The notes: generated by a model from the sequence alone, not told the origin. Counted from the first letter of the stretch, positions 1 through 12,823 are shown. The stretch: 64,000 bases of DNA from Tragulus kanchil (GCA_022376925.1 JAIOJX010000025.1:7409141-7473140); one strand, 5' to 3'. Numbers and translations: made by a program.

Positions 1-1220
1 ACTCACATAATTGCTTAATTAGCTTAATTACTTAATTTACTGATTGCTTCATTTCACTTGTTGAGTGAGGATATGTGTCTGTTTAGCAAGCAAAACCAAA
101 GCCTGGGGCATAAAGGCAGATATAGAGTTGAGTGGATTTAGGGAAATAAGATCAGTTTTAAAGGAGGAGTGCATATAGAGAGTAAGGTAATTTTAGTTAG
201 ATTTTTTCTTTTGCTGGAAAAATGGAATTTCATGAACAGAATTTGGAAAAGGAAATTGTCTTGAGGAAGGATTTACTTAGTTTCTTTATTTCTCTAATTA
301 ATTCCGACAAAACCTGATCACTGACTGCTCTTCTCATGCAGACAAGATAGTTCTGCATGAGAGCCATGGTGCTTACTGTCCTGGGAGAAGAAAGAAATAG
401 CAGAAAGGAAGCCAAAGCCAAGATGTGGATCCAATTCACTGAGGAACCACTGAGGGGGGATTCTTGCTCCACTTGTTTGATTTGGAGATCAGAACTGTCC
501 TGCCAGGTTACTATGTAGGGAACGGTTTGGGCTTTCTCAGCCCACCCTCAGCTCCCAGATAGTATAGACCCTGCACTGAGAGCCTGAGAGCCAGAGAACC
601 TGCACCAGGCCTAGGAATTGCTGCTGGTGCTTAAAAGGATGCTGCAGGCACCCAGCCCTGTAGCCCCCAGGAGCTGAGCTGAAGCCACACATGCCAGAGA
701 GCAATCTGGGTGGCAAAGGCAAGTCACTGCCACTGACAAGCAGCACCCAAACGGACAATGAACACTGCCCAGAGACCAAAAGAGTCAAAGAACCCCACAC
801 TTTAGCCTCTCCAGGGGACACATAAACACCTCTCCCCCCTAGTGGCCAGATGCTACGGAGAAGAGCAGGGGAAGGAGTGGTTTCCCAAGAATGTGAGCAA
901 CCTTATAGATTCAAGCTAAGATCAATAAACCTGGTCTCATAGCATCTTTCCAGAGTTCCCTGACCCAGGGATGGACATGTAAACCAGAAAGAGACTGCAG
1001 GGAGATTGCAGGGAGGGATCAGTAAGCCCAGGTCCCTAGGACACTGGCTCATGGCACAGGGAGACACTGTCCTACTTGACTAGATCTTGGTCATAATGTA
1101 GGGCAAGCCTTCTCTTATTAACTCACATAATTGCTTAATTAGCTTAATTACTTAATTTACTGATTGCTTCATTTCACTTGTTGAGTGAGGATATGTGTCT
1201 GTTTAGCAAGCAAAAACCAA
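1..1220. repeat. Direct duplication D1 (period ~1120; first copy cut by window edge)
   Basis: Bases 1-98 recur at 1121-1219 and then diverge. This fits a head-to-tail pair whose first copy ends near 98 and whose second copy runs from about 99 to 1220. No gene or clear repeat family is recognised inside. Confidence 0.75.
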
Positions 1221-1982
1221 AACAGGATTTTAAAAATGAATTTAACCCACAGATTGGACATTTGGTCACTTTCTTTCTCCCTTCCTCAGCAGTTGGGAGG
1301 CTCAGGGAGAAGGTTGTTATGTGAGCCACGTGTTGCTGCTCATTCAAGTTGTTCTGGCTTCTTCTTGCGAAGCCTCTGGGATGTTCCTTTTGTTCCCATC
1401 CTGGGCATGCTCTTATTCTGGCCCTTTGCCAGTTCAAACCCCTCCTATACCTTCTGTGGTCCAGCTTATGTCACACCTCTGGAAACAGAGGGTAAAACTC
1501 CACAGGGTTAATAACTAGAACACCTGCAAGGTTCTGTTCACACTGAAATGTTGTCTTTGGAGCCTTTCTTGAAACCATTCCAAACCATTTTAGCCTGACC
1601 TTTTATACTACTGCCTGTCTGCCCATAAATCTACATTTTTTCCCTCTGCTTGATTTTGTCTCCTTGATTGTTGTCTCCTGTGTTATTCATGGCCCCTAAG
1701 TTTGACTGAGAATAAATGCCCTATACTTCCTATCTTATTTTTCACACTTCTCAGCTGTCTCTATCAGGTCGAATATAGTGCAGTGTATGTTCAAAAATAC
1801 TTGTCAGCTGATGCTAATTCTACAGATAAAGTGACTCTGTCAGAATGTTAACCTCCTTAAGGTCACCGAAGGGAAGAGAATTAGAAAATGAGAGTTCAGA
1901 GGTCTCTCTACTTGACCATGCTGTCTCTAGGGAACAATAAAAATGAGTAACAAGCTGCAGATCAGAACAGCACTGTTAAAAT
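1221..1982. other. Intronic stretch, nothing recognised
   Basis: No exon, RNA gene or confident repeat family is seen. Short ORFs on both strands lack any family signature. Confidence 0.5.
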
Positions 1983-1991
1983 ACATGCTTA

Positions 1992-2198
1992 CAACTTCTC
2001 TGGTGGTCCAGTGGTTAAAACGTCACCTTTACAAAGCAGAGGGTGTGGGCTTGATCCCTGGTCAAGGAACTAAGGTCCCATATGCCTTGTGGCCAAAACC
2101 TGCCCCTGCAAACCCATAAAACACAGAAGCAATAGTGCAACAACTTCAATAAAAAAGACTTTAAAAAATAGTCTACGTCAAAAACTCTTTAAAAAAAA
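1992..2198 (+). repeat. CHRS-type tRNA-Glu SINE
   Basis: It starts with a diverged form of the CTGGTGGTCCAGTGG tRNA-like head, has the TTGATCCCTGGTC B-box region and ends in the AGCAATAGTGCAACAA...AATAAA tail typical of short artiodactyl CHRS SINEs. A 9-bp target-site duplication (ACATGCTTA) lies at 1983..1991 and 2199..2207. Divergence suggests an old copy. Confidence 0.82.
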
Positions 2199-2207
2199 AC
2201 ATGCTTA

Positions 2208-3016
2208 GTTTATGTGTTGGAAAATTTTGGTTCTATGAAAGTAGTTTCTAAAACGCCTCTTTGGACTGAATCACAAGCTTTTTAGCACTCAGCAACAAAT
2301 GAACACTAGTAAAGAAGTCACCTCAAATCTTTTATTTAAATGAGGTAAAGAATTAACCAGCTACTCAATCCATCTAGCAAGTAAACACTACCATCAATGT
2401 GAGTCAAATAAATAAGAATAACAAATTGTTTTGACTCATCAGTTCAAAGAAGTGAAGAAGGCAAAGGTGCCCACTGGCTAGGATCCTAGGATCCAGTCTG
2501 TCCTTCTGCGAAGGGCAAGAAAAGCAGAAGCTGCCACAGAAGATTAGTAGCAAGAAAAGCACAGAGGAGAGGAGGCAAAGTGTTAGAGAGCAACTACCAT
2601 GTTAGTTCCTGTACTGGGGATGGTGATAATTGGAAGTGGTAACGAAGCTGGGAAGCAGCAGGCACTGACAAAAGACAAGAGATGAAAAGTCAAAAAACAG
2701 ACAAACCCCACAGTCCCCATGGCAAGCGGGCACCTGTCAGTCAGTGCTGCTGCCCCTGGAGACAACTGACAGCTATAGGCAATGCCTACATGTGAGCGTG
2801 TCTGGAAAAAGGAAAGGGCATCTGACAGCCTTGATAATGTCATCAAAAACAAAACGTCTTGAAAATCTCTTACTCTGTGTACTGTGGAGAAGAAGAAGTA
2901 GAGTGGGGGCACATCCTGAATGGGAGTGGCCCCTAAGAGCACCCGCATGCAAGGCTGGAGGAAAGGAGCCCAATCGGCTTGACCCTCCAGGGTAGGGGAC
3001 AGTGCTGTGGGCAGCG
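2208..3016. other. Intronic stretch, nothing recognised
   Basis: Single-copy sequence up to the start of D2. The 198-codon minus-strand ORF at 2583..3179 crosses the D2 boundary and has no recognisable domain; I do not call it a gene. Confidence 0.5.
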
Positions 3017-5102
3017 CCACATGCCACGCCACCTTCTGCTGAGCCTGCGTCCATGGACACCACGTGCAGCGCAACAACACGCGGTCACAGAAGCAACTGA
3101 ACCAGCAAGACAAGGCACTCCATTTCAGAAAGAGGGCAGCATTGCTTTCGTGTCTAAGGGCTCCCGCCCCAGAAAACATTTAACATGTAGAGATTCCAGC
3201 AATTACAAGTCTGGAGAGATATTTGAGTCTCCACAGTAATTAATTCCCTGAGAGTTTCTGTTGGCCAGTGTTATATTCAGAATTCTCCACGTACCCTTTT
3301 AATAAATCTATTAGACATCTGCTAATTTTGGTAGATGCCCTAATGACTGAGTCAGAGACAAGAGGCTGTTGTTGGAGGGAAGCACTGTCTCTGCTCTTCA
3401 TCGTTTTCTCTGTCAACCTCTGAGGAAAGCTCCTCCAGACCCTTGAGCAGCTGGGACCAGAAGAGCAAAAAGCCATTTAAGAGTGTGTTGCTCCCTCTCA
3501 CAGTCCACTGGGAGCCAAGGTAGGACCCCTAACTGGTGCCTGTAAGACTATGTGGTGATTCTTCCCAGACCTATGTGTCCCCCAAAGCACTCAAGTAAAT
3601 GCCTTCTAGAACTTAAGATATTTCTGCTTCCAGGAACTGTATTTTGTGTGAACTCCATGGAACAGCTTTGTGATTGTCTGCATTCATGCCAGTCTCCTCA
3701 ACAATACTGGAGCATACTAATGCTTCTGAGGAAAAACTGCCTCTTTGTATCTTTACATGCCTGGCTGTTAGTAGATGGCTGATGAATATCTATGTGTTGG
3801 ATGCACAGATATATATGTGTTTAAATCATTATTTAAGACTGAAGGTCTTGGGAACAGACACTCTTCAGCTTAATGAATACTCTTGCTCACATAAGATAAT
3901 GTGTGGAAGTAGTGGTAGCTGGGAATTTGGAGTAATTCTTCTATATAAAAAGAATGTTGCAGGCTTCCCTGGTGGTCCAGTGGGCAAAGAGTCTGCCTTG
4001 CAGTGCAAGGGGCACTGGTTTGATCCCTGGCCTGGGAAGATCCCATGTGCAGGCAACCAACGCGGTCACAGCCACATGCCACGCCACCTTCTGCTGAGCC
4101 TGCGTCCATGGACCACGTGCAGCGCAACAACAGCGGTCACAGAAGCAACTGAACCAGCAAGACAAGGCACTCCATTTCAGAAAGAGGGCAGCATTGCTTT
4201 CGTGTCTAAGGGCTCCCGCCCCAGAAAACATTTAACATGTAGAGATTCCAGCAATTACAAGTCTGGAGAGATATTTGAGTCTCCACAGTAATTAATTCCC
4301 TGAGAGTTTCTGTTGGCCAGTGTTATATTCAGAATTCTCCACGTACCCTTTTAATAAATCTATTAGACATCTGCTAATTTTGGTAGATGCCCTAATGACT
4401 GAGTCAGAGACAAGAGGCTGTTGTTGGAGGGAAGCACTGTCTCTGCTCTTCATCGTTTTCTCTGTCAACCTCTGAGGAAAGCTCCTCCAGACCCTTGAGC
4501 AGCTGGGACCAGAAGAGCAAAAAGCCATTTAAGAGTGTGTTGCTCCCTCTCACAGTCCACTGGGAGCCAAGATAGGACCCCTAACTGGTGCCTGTAAGAC
4601 TATGTGGTGATTCTTCCCAGACCTATGTGTCCCCCAAAGCACTCAAGTAAATGCCTTCTAGAACTTAAGATATTTCTCCTTCCAGGAACTGTATTTTGTG
4701 TGAACTCCACGGAACAGCTTTGTGATTGTCTGCATTCATGCCAGTCTCCTCAACAATACTGGAGCATACTAATGCTTCTGAGGAAAAACTGCCTCTTTGT
4801 ATCTTTACATGCCTGGCTGTTAGTAGATGGCTGATGAATATCTATGTGTTGGATGCACAGATATATATGTGTTTAAATCATTATTTAAGACTGAAGGTCT
4901 TGGGAACAGACACTCTTCAGCTTAATGAATACTCTTGCTCACATAAGATAATGTGTGGAAGTAGTGGTAGCTGGGAATTTGGAGTAATTCTTCTATATAA
5001 AAAGAATGTTGCAGGCTTCCCTGGTGGTCCAGTGGGCAAAGAGTCTGCCTTGCAGTGCAAGGGGCACTGGTTTGATCCCTGGCCTGGGAAGATCCCATGT
5101 GC
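3017..5102. repeat. Direct duplication D2 (3017..4050 and 4072..5102)
   Basis: The two copies are nearly identical with an offset of 1052-1055, separated by about 21 unmatched bases. Differences include small indels at the start of copy 2 and a few substitutions. Both copies end inside a SINE at the same base; only the second continues into the SINE's 3' half. No gene is recognised in the unit. Confidence 0.93.
3962..4050 (+). repeat. Lineage-specific SINE, 5' fragment cut at duplication junction
   Basis: This is the tRNA-like head of the SINE that is complete at 5014..5285. It stops abruptly at the D2 junction with no tail or second target-site duplication. Confidence 0.88.
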
Positions 5103-5285
5103 CGCAAAGCGGCTGGACGGGTGTGTCCAATTAAGGGCCAGTGCTCTGGAGTGCATGTGCCCAGAGCTGGCGCTCTGCAATGAGAGAGGCCACGGCAATG
5201 GGAGATCAATATATGCCAAAGAATAAAGATGGATGAAAATAAATAAATAAATAAATAAACCAATAAAACAGGCCAAAATTTAAAA
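5014..5285 (+). repeat. Lineage-specific tRNA-Glu SINE, subfamily A
   Basis: The head is GGCTTCCCTGGTGGTCCAG with a TTTGATCCCTGG B box. The body contains CGGCTGGAC, GTGTCCAATTA, a GCTCTGGAGTGCATG...CCAGAGC inverted pair and an ATGGATGAAAATAAATAAA tail. A 15-bp target-site duplication (AAAAAGAATGTTGCA) sits at 4999..5013 and 5286..5300. Confidence 0.92.
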
Positions 5286-5310
5286 AAAAAGAATGTTGCA
5301 AAAACTTTAA

Positions 5311-7525
5311 CATAAATTAATAATCAGGAATTAAAGTAATGTAAACAATCATTCTTTCAAAGCAGATTTCTGCTTAATCACATTTAATTCTTAATTACAC
5401 TGCAAAAAGTAAGTGATGGATCTTGGATTCAACAGCTCTGGATTTTTATCTTACATAAAGTTATGTTTTGTCAGGATAATCTGAGGGCAGAGCATACATT
5501 TTAGAATTAACAAGCTCTTATAGATAATAATTAAGCTTATCTTTAAAACCAAACTCATTTATTAAATTCAATATTTTCTAAAACAAATTTTTATTATTTC
5601 AGTGAGATTAGTGAGAATGAAATTAGAAAAGAAATATGAATTCAGTCTATAACTGAACAAGAATTGAGACAAAATGAACTCAATAATAAAGTAACAAACC
5701 TCTACTGACCCAAGTTCATATCTGTCTATTTATATTAGTAACTATCAGTTATAGTACCCTCTAATGCTATTAAAAGCAAAAGGATCTAGTTTTCTACAAT
5801 TATCATCCATATCTGGCATCAAAATCTGAGGTTTTTAAGTTCGTGCTCCCATCTCATCACCCTGAGACCCAGTTTTCAACAGAAAATCAATATACATCAG
5901 TCCTATTTGACAAAATGTATTTAGAAATGCAAAACTGATATAAAATATTTAGTGCTGTCATGCTCTTTCCTTAACAGGTCATTACTTTGGACATTTAAAT
6001 CTCATCTTTTTTAAAAAGGCCGATGACTAAATACATATTGTCACCTATTGATTGAAGAAGGCAAAGAAAACAAGGGAGTTTTCTTCTGAATTAGGGAAAA
6101 TTTTTTGACTAGGTAAGTGTAGACAAATATCCCTGACCTAGATATGCTAAATTAAAGAAAAAATGCTGTAACAATCCTAATTATATTCTCATGAAGTCAC
6201 TGCTGAACCCCTCATGCATAAGTGTGAAGTTGGCAGTCATAGTTCCCAACTCCAGACTTACTAACTGGGGTCAGATTCCTCTGTGCACACCCTCCACAGG
6301 CCACTCATCTGGCTTCCCTGTCAGACTGATTCTGTATAGTGATCATCTGCTAGGGCGATCTCAGTCCTGATCCAGGAAGTTGAAATGATTCCTTCCTACT
6401 GAGAGCAGAGAGGTCTCCCTATGCATAAATTAATACTCAAGAATTAAAGTAATGTAAACAATCATTCTTTCAAAGCAGATTTCTGCTTAATCACATTTAA
6501 TTCTTAATTACACTGCAAAAAGTAAGTGATGGATCTTGGATTCAACAGCTCTGGATTTTTATCTTACATAAAGTTATGTTTTGTCAGGATAATCTGAGGG
6601 CAGAGGATACATTTTAGAATTAACAAGCTCTTATAGATAATAATTAAGCTTATCTTTAAAACCAAACTCATTTATTAAATTCAATATTTTCTAAAACAAA
6701 TTTTTATTATTTCAGTGAGATTAGTGAGAATGAAATTAGAAAAGAAATATGAATTCAGTCTATAACTGAACAAGAATTGAGACAAAATGAACTCAATAAT
6801 AAAGTAACAAACCTCTACTGACCCAAGTTCATATCTGTCTATTTATATTAGTAACTATCAGTTATATTACCCTCTAATGCTATTAAAAGCAAAAGGATCT
6901 AGTTTTCTACAATTATCATCCATATCTGGCATCAAAATCTGAGGTTTTTAAGTTCGTGCTCCCATCTCATCACCCTGAGACCCAGTTTTCAACAGAAAAT
7001 CAATATACATCAGTCCTATTTGACAAAATGTATTTAGAAATGCAAAACTGATATAAAATATTTAGTGCTGTCATGCTCTTTCCTTAACAGGTCATTACTT
7101 TGGACATTTAAATCTCATCTTTTTTAAAAAGGCCGATGACTAAATACATATTGTCACCTATTGATTGAAGAAGGCAAAGAAAACAAGGGAGTTTTCTTCT
7201 GAATTAGGGAAAATTTTTTGACTAGGTAAGTGTAGACAAATATCCCTGACCTAGATATGCTAAATTAAAGAAAAAATGCTGTAACAATCCTAATTATATT
7301 CTCATGAAGTCACTGCTGAACCCCTCATGCATAAGTGTGAAGTTGGCAGTCATAGTTCCCAACTCCAGACTTACTAACTGGGGTCAGATTCCTCTGTGCA
7401 CACCCTCCACAGGCCACTCATCTGGCTTCCCTGTCAGACTGATTCTGTATAGTGATCATCTGCTAGGGCGATCTCAGTCCTGATCCAGGAAGTTGAAATG
7501 ATTCCTTCCTACTGAGAGCAGAGAG
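5311..7525. repeat. Direct duplication D3 (5311..6412 and 6424..7525)
   Basis: The offset is a constant 1113, with 11 unmatched bases between copies and only a few substitutions. The unit is AT-rich intron sequence with no recognisable gene or repeat family. Confidence 0.95.
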
Positions 7526-8099
7526 CTCTGCAAAATAACCTCCCATTATGTTTCCTGTAGAGTTTTGTAAGGAGATAGACATTTGCTATCCTAGCACAGC
7601 AATGAAACTGCTAAACCTCTAACCTAGTCTTCAAATGAGATCCAGAATCCTTTTACCTCTTTGATACTAAGAAAAGAGAACACCATAAATGATATTTGAC
7701 AGAGGTCAATTGTTCCTCAATATAGTCCCATCTCCTCTCCCTCTGCCCCACCTCATTCTAAATTCTCCTACTTAGCTTATAAACTTTCACCAGTTGATCT
7801 GTCAGTGGTAGTCAAATTAAAATGATGAATTAATTGAATCTCATAAATGAGTTAGTAATTTCCTGTGTTGCTCCTCCTAGGAGTAAATAAATGTATCTAA
7901 AATTTCTCTGAGGAAGAGAAAAATGCTTAATCCAAATGAGACCACAGTGTAAATAATACAGTCAAAGGAAACTGGAGATTTCAGAAGGTCTGGGGCGACT
8001 GAGAATTCAATGCTAACCTTCAGCTTCAGCTTTTCAACTTGTATAAGAAGGTACTAGACTAGATGAAATCCTCTTAGACTCAACATTATTTTCTTCTTC
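7526..8099. other. Intronic stretch, nothing recognised
   Basis: AT-rich single-copy sequence between D3 and the U6 copy; no gene or repeat identified. Confidence 0.5.
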
Positions 8100-8115
8100 A
8101 AAATATTGTACAACA
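8100..8115. repeat. Target-site duplication, 5' side of U6 copy
   Basis: AAAATATTGTACAACA precedes the U6 copy and is repeated with one mismatch at 8230..8245 right after the U6 tail. Confidence 0.85.
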
Positions 8116-8221
8116 GTGCTCACTTCGGCAGCACATATACTAAAACTGGAACGATACAGAGAAGATTAGCATGGCCCCTGTGCAAGGATGACACGCAAAT
8201 TTGTGAAGTGTTCCATATTTT
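8116..8221 (+). pseudogene. U6 snRNA retropseudogene (RNU6-like)
   Basis: The segment matches U6 snRNA over its full ~106 nt, from the 5' GTGCTC stem through the conserved ACGATACAGAGAAGATTAGC core (which includes the ACAGAGA box) to the terminal T run. I count about five differences, four of them C-to-T or G-to-A at CpG positions of the parent. It is flanked by a 16-bp direct repeat (8100..8115 and 8230..8245, one mismatch), the mark of LINE-mediated insertion. No TATA box at about -30 or proximal sequence element is visible upstream, so it is most likely not transcribed. It lies antisense to TRPC3 in intron 1. Confidence 0.9.
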
Positions 8222-8469
8222 TTTTAAAAAAAATATTGTACATCAGTTAAATTCAAGAAGTGTGGTTCTATCTAAGATGATTTTAGGTGGGGCACTTCAG
8301 GTGATCACCAAATCACACTGTATATATCACTATCTAGCCCTTCATTTGCCTAACAAGATCAGTCATAATCAAGAAGAGTCTTCCTTCTGAAATCTTGGTC
8401 CTGTTAAGAATTCTGTCTTCACTTGTGCTTAAATGAAAACCTAAAACACAACTGTAGGGATGTTTGTTT

Positions 8470-10300
8470 TCAAGGTGATGGAATAAAGGCTTTTCTCACC
8501 TCTTGAAAATTATCCCCCTTAACAACACAGATAACAAAGAATTTACATCTTCCATGAAACCAGAAGTATTTGCACTATAAAATATGAAAAGGAGGTAAGT
8601 TGAAGAATGGTGAATGACTTGACAGAGAAAAGGAGGTCCAACAAGAGTGCTTGTAACAGAAAGCAAGCTGGTCCACTTAATACCAGAAAAAACTTGGAAA
8701 TTAAAGGCAAAAGACATCCCACAAAGTAGAGACAAGACAGGAGCCTGAAATGGAGGAATGAGCTGAAATTTTGTATAAGCGGCATGTAGTAACTATCCCC
8801 CCCAGGATCGCTAACTTCCAACTAATATGATCAAGTGACCACCCTCCCACATCCCTGTAAGAAATATAGGATACCAAATTGCTAAAGGGATAGAAACAGA
8901 GATTCTCTAACTGTGGGGATACCAGGCCCAGGGGAGGGTAGGAACTTAAGAACATGGGGTCTCTGAACACTTCCAGAATAATAGTAGCCAAGTCTATTAT
9001 CTCCCAGTCCCTTTTCCTTTGACAAATTAAAAAAAAAATACTCATCTCTGAAATAAGAAAGAATGTTATAACTAAGAAATACTCAGACAAAAAGAACACT
9101 TAGTGATTAAAAATATAATAGACAAAATGGAAAGCAATTCACTGCAAGAGTTGGGAAATATAGTCAGGGAACTATCTTCGAAAGAATAGAAAAGATAATC
9201 ACTGGAAAACACAGTAGAAGAGACACAAAAACTAGGATATCAGTTCAGGAGATCCAAAATCCAAATAACAGAAATTCCAGAAGGAAAGAAAAAAAACATG
9301 AAGATAGCAGTAGGAAAAATAAAAGAAATAATATAAGAAAATTTCCCTGAACCAGAGAACATAATATCCAAATATAGAAAGGGTTCACCAATAAAGGCTT
9401 CACTGAGTGAAAAATGACTTTTATCAAAGCATATCATCTATACATTTCAGAGCAACACTAATGAAGAGCTCATCCTAAAAGTTTCCTGAAGAAAAGACAA
9501 TTAAAAAAACCCACAAATTTATGGGCTTCCCTGGTGGTCCAGTGTGTAAAGAGTCCACCTTGCAGTGCAAGGGACACCGGTTCCATCCCTGGACCTGGAA
9601 GATCCCACATGCCACAGAGTGACTAGACCTGTGTGTCTAATTTCGAGCCAATGCTCTGGAACGCATGCACCTAGAGCCAGTGCTCTGCAGTGAGAGGCCA
9701 CTTCAATGGGAGGCCCACACATGCCAAAGAATAAAAAAGATGGATGAAAATAAATATAAATAAAAGAGGCATGATGGGGAAAAGAAAATAAAACACAAAG
9801 TCAGAGGATTTTAGAAGGGATGTCTTCAGAAAAACACACAGAAACAAAAAGATTTTGCTAAAGAGGCAAGAACAAGATGCAATAAACATTTATTTCAAGA
9901 AAAACAATTAAGAAAGAAAACATATGTAATCATACTATAATATTTAACTTTGCAGTGAATAACAACTATATGATCATAATAATAAAGACATTAAGTAAGA
10001 TAGTAACCACAAATTGTGATAAGTCATGTGATGGAGAAGAATAAAAGTTAGGTGTGTGAAAGTTTTCACCCAAGAATACTGATGACATCTAAAAGACATG
10101 CATAACAAGACAGCAGTACCCAAAGGAGTTGTAGGTGGAATGAAATGGAGGGGACAGGAAGAAAAAAGGAAGAAAATAGGGAACTGCCATGGGCTTGCTG
10201 TTGATCTTATAAGCTTTTTTTTTTAGAATTAAGTTTTAAAACTGTATCCATGCATTGCTTTGTTATTACATAAAAATCATTTAAAACAAACCAACAAAAT
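8470..10300 (+). repeat. Old LINE (HAL1/L1M-like), heavily decayed
   Basis: The A-rich plus strand carries phrases such as GAAATTCCAGAAGGA...AAATTTCCCTGAACCAGA and CATCCTAAAAGTTTCC, which resemble ancient half-LINE/L1 ORF1 regions. No reading frame survives. Boundaries are approximate, and a SINE is inserted at 9523. Family assignment is from memory and tentative. Confidence 0.4.
9523..9765 (+). repeat. Lineage-specific tRNA-Glu SINE, subfamily A
   Basis: It carries the GGGCTTCCCTGGTGGTCCAG head, the GTGTGTCTAATT and GGCCACTTCAATGGGAGGCC body blocks and the GATGGATGAAAATAAATA tail. It is more diverged than other copies and I could not define a clean target-site duplication. Confidence 0.85.
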
Positions 10301-10335
10301 GACAACTCTATATTGCACATAGTGAGATTACTATT

Positions 10336-10420
10336 TTATGGAAATCCCACGGACAGAGGAGCAGGGCAGGCTACAGTCCATGGGGTTGCAAGAGTCGGAC
10401 ATGGCTTGGTGACTAAACCA
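10336..10420 (+). repeat. Bov-tA/Bov-A SINE 3' fragment
   Basis: GGACAGAGGAGC, CTACAGTCCATGGGGTTGCA and AGTCGGACATGGCTTGGTGA mark the 3' half of ruminant Bov-A/Bov-tA units. Confidence 0.82.
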
Positions 10421-12014
10421 TATGGGATAAGCTAAAAATACAACCCCAAATTTCAGATTATTAAAGGTCACAAGTCTAATGTGTTTACTGTTCTTGAAAA
10501 TTCTAACTATAGAGAAACCTGCCTCTTCCTTAATAATACTAGTCTGACTTTGGTCCTTAAAGTCCAAATTCCTATCTCTGATGAGTCTACAGTGACTTGG
10601 CAAATCTTTGATTTCCACTCCAGTTGTAGGAAGGAAGTGCTGCTTCCAATCAGAAACTGAAGCCAACGTGCACAGCACTGTTCTCAGTCTCACAGCCGAG
10701 CTAAGCCTAGACTGAAAGATGGTCACAGGCCAGCACCACAGAAAGTAACATCCAAGTGGATCATCTGGGTTACAAGGCATTGTGTACTCATCCCCAGATC
10801 TCCTCAGACAAAGTTGAGCATCAGAAGCTCTATTATTTTTCAAATCTTCTAATCACTCTGTGGTTTTATTTTAAATAATTTTCAAAATAAAAATCATATG
10901 TATTTAGCGTATATAATAATATGATTTGATATACATATCTAGTTGACCCTTGAACAACATGGGCGTGAACTGTGTTTTTTTTTTTTTTTTTTTTTTTTTA
11001 AGTATATTGGGTAAAAGGTTGGAGATTTGTGACAATTTGAAAAAATTCACAGCTGCACTTTGTAGCCTGGAAATATTGAAAAACTAAAAAAAAGGTATGT
11101 CATGAATGCATAAGATATACATATATAGATACTAGTCTACTCTTAAGTAGGCATAAAGTGAGTGACATTTACTTATAATGTGCTTAAATAATTAAATAAT
11201 ATACTATAAATACATTTAATGATAATAATGTTAGTTTTGATACTGTTTTATAATTCTGCTTTCAAAGAAATACATTACTATATGGGATGCCCCTCTCTGT
11301 CTTTCTTTCAATTGGAGAAACTGTAGCAACCTATCATCACAGGTAAGTAGTTTTTAAAAAACATAAGCATGCTTCCAATACTGTATTATGAATATGGCAC
11401 GGTAATACTGTATGTCATGAAAACTGTTTAACAGTTCATTCTTTAGCTTATAGGCTAGATTATTGTGAAGCAGCCATATCGATTATGCTAGGCTACCATA
11501 AAGCAATTGTATTGGTGCCTCTTTGTTATCAATGCAGGAATCATTATACCTGCAAATAAATATGAATTTCTTCTTCACATTATTTTTTCAGTTTTGATAG
11601 CTAGTATCAGTAATACATGGGACATCTACAGTGTTTCGTATCATATAAGACTGCTGTAGGTACTGACAGATGATTCATTTTATAAACAGATGACAAGCAT
11701 GGTATCAATAAATACAATGCAATCCTATAAATGTATTTTTCTCTTCTTTATGATCTTATTTTTTGATTAACATTTATTTTTAATTGAAAGATAATTGCTT
11801 TACAGTATTGTGGTGGTTTCTGCCATATATTAATGTGAGTCACCCATAGGTATACATATGTCCTCTCCCTTCTGAAGCTCCAGCCCACCTCCCACCCCAT
11901 CATACCCCTCTTATCACAGAGCACCAGACTTGAGCTCCCTGTGTCACACCAAATATTTTCACTAACTATCTAATTTTACATATAGTAATGTATGTGCTTC
12001 AATGCTACTCTCTT

Positions 12015-12284
12015 TGTGTTTGTTTGTTTGTTGACCACTTTTATTGGTCTTTCATTTATTCAATTTTCATCCATCTTTGTTCTCTGGCTTGTGTGGGCCT
12101 CCCATCACAGTGGGCTCTTTCGCTGCAGAGCACCGGCTCTGGGCACATGCGTTCCAGAGCTCCAGCTCGGTAGTTGGACACATTGATCCAGCCACTACGC
12201 GTCACCTTCCCGGGCCAGGGATCCAACCAGTGCCCCTTGCACTGCAAGGCAGTGTCCTTACCCACTGGACCACCAGGGAAGCCC
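12015..12284 (-). repeat. Lineage-specific tRNA-Glu SINE, subfamily A
   Basis: Minus-strand copy reading from GGGCTTCCCTGGTGGTCCAG at the right to an ATGAAAATTGAATAAATGAA tail. A 16-bp target-site duplication TCAATGCTACTCTCTT lies at 11999..12014 and 12285..12300. Confidence 0.92.
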
Positions 12285-12494
12285 TCAATGCTACTCTCTT
12301 AATTCACCCCACCCTCTCCTTCTCTACCTGTGTCCACAAGTCCATTCTCCATGTCTGTGTCTCCACTGCTTCCCTACAGATAGTTCTATTGATACCATCT
12401 TTCTATTAACAGATTCCATATATATGTATTAATATATGATATTTGTCTTTTTCTTTCTGACTTACTTCACTCTGCATAACAGGCTTTTTCTTTT

Positions 12495-12823
12495 TTTTTT
12501 TTTAAAGATTTATTTATTTATTTATTTTGGGCGTGGTCGGGTTGGGGAGGGAGGGGAGCGGGCGGGCCACCTCCATTGGTCTTTCATTTCTCCATTTTCA
12601 TCCATCTTTGTTCTTTGGCTCCTGTGGGCCTCCCATCGCGGTGGCATCTGTCGCTGCAGAGCTCCGGCTCTGGGCACATGCGCTCCAGAGATCCGGCTCA
12701 GTAGTTGGACACATCAGTCCAGTCGCTCCGCGGCACGTGGGATCTTCCCAGGCCAGGGATCGAACCAGCGCCCCTTGCACTGCGAGGCGGTGTCCTTACC
12801 CACTGGACCACCAGGGAAAGCCC
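12495..12823 (-). repeat. Lineage-specific tRNA-Glu SINE, subfamily B (long GC-rich tail)
   Basis: The head and body match subfamily A, but the 3' part has an added CCAATGGAGGTGGCCCGCCC...CCCAACCCGACCACGCCC block before AAATAAATAAATAAATCTTT. An imperfect target-site duplication CAGGCTTTTT / CAGGTTTTTT lies at about 12480 and 12824. Confidence 0.9.

Noticed and set aside
2583..4231. 198- and 205-codon ORFs near 2.6-4.3 kb
   Set aside because: They cross the D2 boundary and junction, share translated SINE pieces, and show no known domain or splice structure.
8116..8221. Functional U6 gene
   Set aside because: No upstream TATA or proximal sequence element, several changes from U6, and a flanking target-site duplication point to a retrocopy.
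8106..8390. 94-codon ORF across the U6 copy
   Set aside because: It is a translation of U6 snRNA sequence and flanking DNA, not a protein gene.
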